A DNA stretch of 16,028 nt, taken from Bacillota bacterium (GTDB lineage: Bacteria > Bacillota > GCA-003054495 > Carboxydocellales > JAJZTU01). The stretch's first letter is position 1; each line of letters starts with the position of its first letter. The notes below the pieces were generated by a model that did no database searches, had not been told where the DNA came from, and saw only the letters and a program-made list of their open reading frames with translations. Where the stretch lies: assembly GCA_021848765.1 (NCBI GenBank), contig JAJZTU010000046.1, positions 1 to 16,028 on the forward strand, given 5' to 3'. The position numbers and the translations under genes were made by a program. Below are positions 7,701 to 12,944 of the stretch, in pieces.

Positions 7701-8828
7701 CTAGAACAGGTCATCCTGTCTCATCATTTCCAGGAAGGCTTCTACCCGAATCCGGAAGGGTCCGAGTGGAGCTGTTACGTCAAACTCAAGGAACAGGGTA
7801 GGTACATCAATATCTTTCAACGATTGTTGGATGGCCGGAATATCTAATTCGTGAGGGTCACAGAACTTCTGTTGAACCACGATAACCCCTTGAACTCTGT
7901 ATTCCTCAACCAGGTTTTTGATGTGGTCAACCCGAAGGCGCTTGGGCCAGTCTTTGGTAGGACAGGGCACCCGGTCTACATAACGATCAGCAATTGCCTG
8001 CAGGCGATCCTCCTTGGGAATAACCTCATTCCAGAAGTACCGGGTACCTGTGCAGTGGTCGTCAATAACGAAGGTGGCACCGCAGACATCCTCAACCATT
8101 TCGGTGAATGGAACGTCATCATTCTCACTACCCAGAATCATCAGTCTTTCGCCGATTTCACGTTCTACTTTACGACCAGGCAGTTGATCCAGCAGTTCCT
8201 TCAGGGCTTTATTATGCTCCCGCTTATCAGTCATCTGGCTGGACAGTACCAGGTACATGGCCTCTAAACCGGTGAGTGGCGGGACATCGGCTTTCCGCAG
8301 TTCGAAGATTTGCTTCAGCAAGCGGCGGTTAGTGTTAACAATTTCAATACCCCGGTCCAAATCAGCATCAGTAAGGGTCTTACCGGTCCACTTTTCCACA
8401 GCCTCTTTGAATTTTACCAATTCTGAACGCAGGAATGGCCTGGAGGCAAGACTTTGTACGTGATGGGGCATCGGCAGGTAATAGCTGAATTCAACCGGTT
8501 TATGCATATCCCAGCTGGTGTACGCCTGACGCAGGTGCAGGCAGGACTGGGAAATAGTGATACCATCCAGGTAATCGAACTTATCCTTCAGACCCTGAGC
8601 CAGTACATCCCGGCAGAAGGGGCAGAACATTCCGAAAATATGAGGCTCAGTTACGTCCTGGGGTTCATGGCCCCCCAGACAGCGTACCGGTAAAACATCG
8701 GCCGCGTAGAGGATTTCCTCGGGTACATAAGTACAGAAGTAGCCGATAACCTTCCCTCCGGTCCTCTCTTTCCAATCCTTGGCATAATCATGCCGGCTCT
8801 CAAACCAGTTTTTGAACTGTTCGAACAT
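7701..8828 (-). CDS. bzdN: benzoyl-CoA reductase catalytic subunit N (BcrC/BzdN family)
   Basis: This 375-residue HgdB-family protein is the smaller catalytic subunit of the N/O module, of normal length for BzdN/BcrC. Motifs: FCTYVPEEILYAADVLPVR from 31, CPFCRD with C69 and C72, SQSCLHLRQAY with C96, DDHCTGTRYFW with C259, and QQKFCDPHE with C323. C72, C96 and C323 are plausible cluster ligands by family position. The ATG has a near-ideal GGGAGGAGAA site. It is the first intact gene of the operon, but the 5' fragment of a crotonase gene ends only 14 bases upstream, so the original operon began earlier. The protein ends in QDDLF, and the last codons share a 15-base block (tagaacaggtcatcc on the plus strand) with the end of the 820-residue flavoprotein. 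Confidence 0.85.
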   Translation of the reverse strand: MFEQFKNWFESRHDYAKDWKERTGGKVIGYFCTYVPEEILYAADVLPVRCLGGHEPQDVTEPHIFGMFCPFCRDVLAQGLKDKFDYLDGITISQSCLHLRQAYTSWDMHKPVEFSYYLPMPHHVQSLASRPFLRSELVKFKEAVEKWTGKTLTDADLDRGIEIVNTNRRLLKQIFELRKADVPPLTGLEAMYLVLSSQMTDKREHNKALKELLDQLPGRKVEREIGERLMILGSENDDVPFTEMVEDVCGATFVIDDHCTGTRYFWNEVIPKEDRLQAIADRYVDRVPCPTKDWPKRLRVDHIKNLVEEYRVQGVIVVQQKFCDPHELDIPAIQQSLKDIDVPTLFLEFDVTAPLGPFRIRVEAFLEMMRQDDLF

Positions 8829-8842
8829 GCCTTTCTCCTCCC

Positions 8843-8962
8843 TTAACCTAATTTTGCTCCACAGACCCGGTTGATGGTAACCGTTGCCACCCAGTCCTTC
8901 TTTTCATAGATGATTTCTTTGAAGCCAAAAGACTCCGGGGTTTTCCCGTAAAACGTGGACAC
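8843..8962 (-). pseudogene. 5' remnant of a crotonase-family gene (dienoyl-CoA hydratase-like)
   Basis: A 39-codon frame starts at a GTG with GGAGGG ten bases upstream. It reads FKEIIYEKKDWVATVTINR and then breaks off into VCGAKLG and a stop. The first ~32 residues match the typical N-terminus of enoyl-CoA hydratase/crotonase enzymes, where NRP and the rest of the fold should follow. The proline and about 220 residues are missing, so this is best read as a gene truncated by deletion. In bzd clusters a crotonase (cyclohexa-1,5-diene-1-carbonyl-CoA hydratase, BzdW/Dch) is expected beside the reductase, which fits. The remaining frame ends 14 bases before bzdN and may now act as a leader peptide. 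The specific enzyme type is inferred. Confidence 0.65.
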
Positions 8963-9076
8963 ATCTAAAAATCCCTCCCAATTAAATTTATTTGGTATTT
9001 ATAATAAGTAGAGGTACCTTTACCTCATTGTTGTTCTGACTGCACACTTTTTTATTCATCATGGGTGAATATTCAT

Positions 9077-9157
9077 TCAAAGGGCCATATTCCAGCCCTC
9101 TTTACCAATAATCATTCCGCCATCAATGCAGATGATCTGACCGGTCAAATACCTGGT
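9077..9157 (-). pseudogene. 3' remnant of a short-chain dehydrogenase/reductase gene
   Basis: The minus strand reads RYLTGQIICIDGGMIIG followed by KEGWNMAL and a TGA stop. The (Y/F)-x-TGQ-x3-VDGG-M pattern is the usual C-terminus of SDR enzymes (family knowledge). Nothing of the ~220 residues that should precede it remains: the homology starts at the edge of the palindromic operator at 9156-9183. It is therefore a deletion relic joining a promoter/operator region to the tail of an SDR gene. An SDR acting on a 6-hydroxy or 3-hydroxyacyl-CoA would suit the ring-degradation operon, but the substrate cannot be known. The 114 bases between this stop and the crotonase start show no further gene. 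Confidence 0.65.
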
Positions 9158-9208
9158 CATTATGTCTAAATTGACATAATGACTACAAAAAAAATATTTA
9201 TGTTTTCA
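9154..9208. repeat. 55-bp direct repeat, copy 1 (with copy 2 at 11857-11911)
   Basis: This segment matches 11857-11911 at 51 of 55 positions with no gaps, in the same orientation. The differences are two bases in the palindrome spacer and two immediately after its right arm. It comprises the palindrome, a run of eight A's, and TATTTATGTTTTCA. The match stops sharply on both sides, so the shared block is a duplicated regulatory unit rather than part of a longer duplication. Confidence 0.85.
9156..9183. promoter_or_regulatory. palindromic operator, copy upstream of the aromatic operon relics
   Basis: Perfect 11-bp arms GTCATTATGTC (9156-9166) and GACATAATGAC (9173-9183) flank six bases. The same half-sites recur twice next to the ModE-like regulator gene. 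The site lies upstream of the SDR relic, crotonase relic and bzdN, so it probably controlled the original aromatic operon. The binding protein is inferred. Confidence 0.7.
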
Positions 9209-9613
9209 TTTCCCTGGCCTTGAGCTATTATTTGATTTAATTGTAACCAATAGGGACAACAGCTTCACTACCTTTCCCGCAAATGACTAAATATTCTGCC
9301 CTAGTGGTGGTATTTACGATTTATTGGTTGATTGTAATAAAATGGGACCTTGATTTTGACGGTATTTACGTTGTTATTTTGGGTCGTTTTTTCCCACCGC
9401 AATTTCAACCGTATAGCGCCATTGGAGCGCCACTGGCGGCATTTTCGCTGTGACCATTCAGCCGGCCAGGTTAAGATAAAGACAAACCGGGAACCCCTTC
9501 GCCTCAGATAACAAACCAAACTTGGCGAAATAGTTCCCGGCTGGGTAAGTTCTCCTTGCACCGAATTAGTTCTTCCACTTCCTTGATTAGCTCAGACTAC
9601 CTGGTTCATTCAC
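9209..9613. other. intergenic region without a recognisable gene; possible mobile-element debris
   Basis: These 405 bases separate the formate dehydrogenase relic from the operator copy. Open frames on both strands, including an 86-codon one at 9301-9561 on the minus strand, have implausible composition and no family resemblance. The region holds a long inverted repeat (9487-9540), an imperfect 22-bp palindrome (9417-9438), and two copies of GGTATTTACG at 9309-9318 and 9361-9370. Such a mix is common in insertion-sequence remnants, but I recognise no transposase or terminal repeats. Confidence 0.35.
9487..9540. repeat. long inverted repeat downstream of the formate dehydrogenase relic
   Basis: Arms at 9487-9503 (CCGGGAACCCCTTCGCC) and 9524-9540 (GGCGAAATAGTTCCCGG) pair at 14 of 17 positions with three central mismatches and a 20-base loop. 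It lies 74 bases past the formate dehydrogenase stop. No T-tract follows on either strand, so it is not a classical intrinsic terminator. It may still act as a transcript-end stabiliser or be a mobile-element end. Confidence 0.6.
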
Positions 9614-10855
9614 CTATACCTCATATTTTTCAATTCGCACTGCGGAAACTTTATACTCTGCTGTCTTAGTGACAGGATCATAGGCTGAATTGGTCAGTTC
9701 ATTAACCGGTGACTCCTTGTAATGAAAAGTCATAAAAATGATGCCCGGTGGTACTTTATCGGTAATTTTTACTCTGCTCATTATTTCTCCCCGCCGGGAA
9801 GCTATTTTGATTTTATCACCCGTACACACCCCGATTTTGGCAGCGTCAACCTGATTTATTTCTGCTAGTTCATGGGGGCATAAGGTATCCAGGTTATTTG
9901 AGTACCTGGTCATAACATTATAATGGTACAGCATTCGGCCTGTTGTGAGCAGAATTGGATATTCCTCGTTTGTTAATTCCGCAGGCGGTTCATATTCAAT
10001 TCCCTGCAGCAGACCTTTACCTCTGGGGAATGTGCTGACATGCAATACCTTGGTTCCCGGATGATCAGTAGTGGGGCAGGGCCACTGCAATCCGGTCTCG
10101 TCAATGCGTTCATAAGTTATTCCCGCGTAAATAGGGGTAAGGCTCCTGATTTCAGCGAAAATTTCTTCAGCACTACGGTAATTCATTTCGTAGCCCATAC
10201 GCTTAGCCAAATCACAGACAATTTCCCAATCCACCCGGCATTCACCGGGGGGCTTAACGGCTTTGCGCACCCGCTGTACCCGGCGCTCCGTATTGGTGAA
10301 AGTACCGTCTTTTTCCGCATAACAGGCCGCAGGCAAAAACACATCGGCATATTTGGCGGTTTCAGTCATGAACAGGTCTTGCACCACCATAAATTCCAAA
10401 CTGTCCAAGGCCTTCCGGACATGGTTGGCATCCGGATCCGTAAGTACCGGGTCTTCGCCCATGACATACATGGCCTTAACTTTCCCGTAAAGGGCCATAT
10501 CCAGCATTTCCGGTATCCGCAGGCCCATTTTATCGCTGAGCTTAACCCCCCAGGCGTGTTCAAACAAAGCAATATTAACAGGGTCAGAGATAGGTTTGTA
10601 ACCGGGGAATACATTAGGCAGGGCGCCCATGTCACAAGCCCCTTGCACGTTATTCTGGCCCCGCAAAGGGTTAACTCCGGCATTTTCAATTCCTACATGA
10701 CCGGTCACCATGGCCAGATTAGCCAAGTTCATGACGTTAGCCGTACCGGTGGTATGCTCAGTAATACCCAGAGTGTAATAGATTCCGGCTTTTTCGGTAG
10801 TCGCGTAAAGCTCGGCGGCAGCATAACTGCGCGCATAAACTTTTGCATTACCCAA
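9614..10855 (-). pseudogene. fdhA: formate dehydrogenase alpha subunit, C-terminal fragment (frameshifted)
   Basis: The frame carries the C-terminal two thirds of the molybdopterin (or tungstopterin) catalytic domain of an FdhA/FdhF-type enzyme. Homology begins at about 10823 with AAELYATTEKAGIYYTLG, continues through GITEHTTGT, NPLRGQNNVQGACDMGALP and MGEDPVLTDPD, and ends in TKTAEYKVSAVRIE at the normal C-terminus. The sequence upstream of 10823 in this frame is merely the shadow of the N-terminal fragment's frame. It has no ribosome binding site of its own and could not form an active enzyme without the missing middle. The two fragments together are clearly one former gene (9614-11835). 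Confidence 0.85.
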
Positions 10856-11835
10856 TTATCTTCATTGGTACAGCGGGCCGAACTCAGAGCGGCGATGGCA
10901 TCACCGCCGTCCCGTGTTTTTATTTCGATGAATTTAGCGGAAATAAGATTTAGTGCTTCGTCCCAACCGGCTTCTACAAATGCCCCGTTCCTCTTAATCA
11001 GCGGTTTAGTAATCCTGTCCGGACTATAGATCAGGTCGGTGTGAAAACGCCCTTTAACACACAAGGAACGCCCGTTAACCGGAGCCTCCGGATTTGGTGT
11101 AACCCCCAAAATTTTACCATCATTTACATTTAAATCGAAGTTACAACCCGTCCCGCAGAATGGACAGGTAGTTCTGACCTTGTTCACTTCCCATGGGCGA
11201 ATACCCTTTAACTGCTTATTAATCAGAGCGCCTGTCGGGCATATACTGACACACTGTCCACAGAAACGGCAGCAATCCATGCTTAACGGTGAATCCAGAG
11301 GAGTGGTTACCTTAGTATCAAAACCCCGGCCTACAAAATCCACCGCAGAGGTAACCTGGACCTCCCGGCAAACCCGGACGCATTTGCCGCACAGAATACA
11401 TTTGTTTTGGTCCCGTTCAATCAGATGGTTATTGCTGTCAATTTCAAATTGCTTTCGTTCACCCTGAAAAGAGCTTGCTTTAACCCCGTAGCGGTAACAA
11501 TAGTCTTGCAGTCGGCAATCTCCGGTTTTTTCACAGGTCATACAATCCTGGGGATGGTTGGCCAGCAGAAGGTCAAGTAAAGTCTTGCGTGCTTCCGTTA
11601 CCTGTTCCGATTCGGTTTGTATTTTCATTCCTTCTGTTACAGTTGTAGTGCAAGCTGTCACCAAGTTGCGATGTCCCTCTATTTCCACAACACACATTCG
11701 GCAGGCCCCTACTACTCTTAAGTCCTTGTCATAACAGAAGTTCGGGATATCAATACCAACACTTTTGGCCGCTTCCAGGATGGATACACCCTGGGGAACC
11801 AAAACAGACTGTCCGTCAATATTAATGTGTACCAA
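10729..11835 (-). pseudogene. fdhA: formate dehydrogenase alpha subunit, N-terminal fragment with NuoG-like FeS module
   Basis: The fragment begins with a [2Fe-2S] domain (C34, C45, C48, C62), a His-Cys3 motif (H94, C98, C101, C107), and two [4Fe-4S] motifs (C146/C149/C152/C156; C189/C192/C195/C199). The start of the molybdopterin domain follows, with its own cluster motif CPFCGTGC at 224-231. Homology holds to MQKFMRAV near 10825; the frame then reads out-of-frame sequence to a stop at 10729. Compared with E. coli FdhF the gap removes roughly 130-150 residues, including the Sec/Cys and adjacent His of the active site. The deletion is not a multiple of three. I chose the TTG at 11835 because GGAGGAG lies five bases upstream; the in-frame TTG at 11853 precedes that site. 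A truncated iron-sulfur protein might still be made. Confidence 0.85.
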
Positions 11836-11855
11836 ACTGGCTCCTCCTCGCAAAA

Positions 11856-11889
11856 ATGGTCATTATGTCTTATTTGACATAATGACCAT
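11856..11889. promoter_or_regulatory. palindromic operator in the fdhA leader
   Basis: Perfect 14-bp arms (ATGGTCATTATGTC at 11856-11869 and GACATAATGACCAT at 11876-11889) flank six bases. The site sits between the predicted fdhA promoter and its start codon, where a bound protein would act as a roadblock. It is the most symmetrical of the three copies and lies 175 bp from the start of the divergent ModE-like regulator gene. Confidence 0.75.
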
Positions 11890-11911
11890 AAAAAAAATAT
11901 TTATGTTTTCA
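11857..11911. repeat. 55-bp direct repeat, copy 2
   Basis: This is the partner of 9154-9208 (51 of 55 identical, ungapped). It includes the palindrome and the A-rich tail up to the -10 element of the predicted fdhA promoter. The promoter elements beyond 11911 are not part of the repeat, so the two copies do not share a complete promoter. Confidence 0.85.
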
Positions 11912-11940
11912 GTTTAATTCAGCAAACCCCCTTATGTCAA
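11911..11940 (-). promoter_or_regulatory. predicted sigma-A promoter of fdhA
   Basis: On the minus strand a consensus -35 TTGACA (11940-11935) is followed after 18 bases by TAAACT (11916-11911). The -35 overlaps the right-hand palindrome at 11932-11951, giving a simple repression geometry. The -10 matches consensus at only four of six positions, so another -10 within the AT-rich TAAATA stretch nearby is possible. Confidence 0.5.
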
Positions 11941-11951
11941 TACAGACATAA
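11932..11951. promoter_or_regulatory. third operator half-site pair, overlapping the fdhA -35
   Basis: TTATGTC (11932-11938) and GACATAA (11945-11951) are separated by six bases, the same core and spacing as at 9156-9183 and 11856-11889 but with only 7-bp arms. Its position between fdhA and the divergent regulator gene allows control of both, including autoregulation. Confidence 0.65.
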
Positions 11952-12063
11952 AGACTTCAGAGTTACAAGTTGTATACTACCAATCTGGGTTCAGTCATTT
12001 CCTGAATTGTTGTCCAGGCAGGATAATTGGGTTTGCTTGTCGAAATACCAAAGGGGTGATGTT

Positions 12064-12444
12064 ATGCCGGAAAATTCTACGCAAAAAATAAATCCGAGAA
12101 TCCGCTCTAAACTATGGATCGAAATTCAAGAGGAAGTAGTCTTTGGTGACGGCCGGATGGCTTTGTTACAGGCTATTGAAGAGACTGGTTCTATACAACA
12201 GGCATCTGCTAAATTAAACATATCCTACCGGGCAGCATGGGGTAAGATAAAGGCTACCGAGGAACGCCTAGGAATGTCATTGGTTGAAACGCACATAGGA
12301 GGCAATCATAAGGGTACCAATCTTACCGAACAGGGTCGGCTGCTGGTTAATACTTATTCTGCTTTTAAGAGTAAAGCAATTGCCGCCGTTGACGATTTAT
12401 ATAATCAGTATTTTGGAGATATTTTCAAGCTGGATAACAGCTAA
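12064..12444 (+). CDS. one-domain ModE-like winged-helix transcriptional regulator
   Basis: This 126-residue protein consists of the N-terminal DNA-binding domain of ModE/LysR-like regulators. A helix-turn-helix spans about 32-68 (LLQAIEETGSIQQASAKL, then NISYRAAWGKI), followed by a wing with LVETHIGGNHKGTNLTEQG. The C-terminal molbindin domains that bind molybdate in E. coli ModE (about 262 residues) are absent. Proteins of this form often lie near molybdenum or tungsten enzyme genes in Clostridia and Deltaproteobacteria. I chose the ATG at 12064 because AAGGGGTGA lies just upstream; the longer frame from 12007 has no such site. It is divergent from the formate dehydrogenase relic and adjoins two palindromes, its likely operators. 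A TATACT at 11973-11978 is a possible -10. The ligand is unknown. Confidence 0.8.
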   Translation: MPENSTQKINPRIRSKLWIEIQEEVVFGDGRMALLQAIEETGSIQQASAKLNISYRAAWGKIKATEERLGMSLVETHIGGNHKGTNLTEQGRLLVNTYSAFKSKAIAAVDDLYNQYFGDIFKLDNS

Positions 12445-12475
12445 TTTTTTTATTTTCAATAAGTTTTACTAACTA

Positions 12476-12523
12476 AAATAATTGGCCAGTTCCCCTGCTG
12501 GAAACTGGCCAATTATTTACTTT
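12476..12523 (+). terminator. terminator after the ModE-like gene
   Basis: A perfect 16-bp stem (AAATAATTGGCCAGTT at 12476-12491 and AACTGGCCAATTATTT at 12503-12518) with an 11-base loop begins 31 bases after the stop codon. The following ACTTTTG is a weak T-tract. The A/T ends of the stem make it usable in both directions. Confidence 0.8.
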
Positions 12524-12630
12524 TGTTCCTGTTAAAGAAGCAGTGACTGACGGACAAGCCAATTTATTTTATTCCACTGGTTTACTTTAAAGAAATTGCC
12601 AATGGAAACTGCTTCAATGTGATTATTATT

Positions 12631-12650
12631 AAAAAGTTCACTTTAGTGAA
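12631..12650 (-). terminator. short hairpin with T-run at the end of the 60-codon gene
   Basis: On the minus strand TTCACTAAAGTGAA (12650-12637) folds into a 5-bp stem with a four-base loop and is followed by CTTTTT. The stop codon TAA of the small gene lies in the loop. The stem is short and AT-rich, so termination efficiency would be modest. Confidence 0.4.
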
Positions 12651-12825
12651 GGCTTTTACAAAACATTCCGCCCAGGTAATCCAGCCACTCACCGTAGACC
12701 TCTTTTTTACGGTTACCCCGTTCTCTCTCAATGTATTCTTGAAGAAACTCAAGTTCCTTGGCCTCCAAAGTCTTGATAATTTTCTTCAGTTGAGCTACCC
12801 GCTCCGTCTCGTACACAATCTTCAT
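12643..12825 (-). CDS. small hypothetical protein, 60 residues
   Basis: I do not recognise this protein. It is highly charged and predicted helical by composition (KKIIKTLEAKELEFLQEYIERERGN in the centre, by inspection), with no signal peptide or membrane segment, one cysteine (FCKSLH) near the end and a YGEWLDYLGG patch. The ATG at 12825 is favoured over an upstream in-frame start because GGGGGGAG lies eight bases before it. It is downstream of pepF on the same strand, but a strong terminator at 12876-12914 lies between them. No promoter is evident in the 50 bases after that terminator. A coiled-coil regulatory or adaptor role is possible but unsupported. Confidence 0.5.
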   Translation of the reverse strand: MKIVYETERVAQLKKIIKTLEAKELEFLQEYIERERGNRKKEVYGEWLDYLGGMFCKSLH

Positions 12826-12875
12826 TAACCAAACTCCCCCCTGCACATGGCTTTTCGTAAAAAAATATTCTGCAT

Positions 12876-12914
12876 AAAAACGAAAATCCCTTTCGGTAAA
12901 TCATGGGATTTGCG
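12876..12914 (-). terminator. rho-independent terminator after pepF
   Basis: On the minus strand CGCAAATCCC (12914-12905) pairs with GGGATTTTCG (12890-12881) around a 14-base loop, with one mismatch, and is followed by TTTTT (12880-12876). It begins 30 bases beyond the pepF stop codon. Confidence 0.75.
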
Positions 12915-12944
12915 TAATATCTTCACATGCCCAGGGGCGCGGGG

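Noticed and set aside
6357..8828. 2-hydroxyglutaryl-CoA or lactoyl-CoA dehydratase subunits
   Set aside because: That system normally uses one homodimeric activator gene. Here two different activase genes, a ferredoxin-like protein and the bzd gene order favour a benzoyl-CoA reductase.
9301..9561. 86-codon minus-strand open frame (starts MQGELTQPG)
   Set aside because: Composition is rich in R, S and W without domain signals. The frame crosses one arm and the loop of the inverted repeat, and there is no ribosome binding site. It is not supported as a gene or as a transposase fragment.
9209..9613. Intact insertion sequence
   Set aside because: No transposase frame, no terminal inverted repeats and no target-site duplication could be found; only small repeats are visible.
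10040..11029. A 329-codon plus-strand open frame opposite fdhA
   Set aside because: It is the antisense shadow of both fdhA fragments, has no ribosome binding site and no recognisable motif, whereas the minus strand shows unmistakable formate dehydrogenase motifs.
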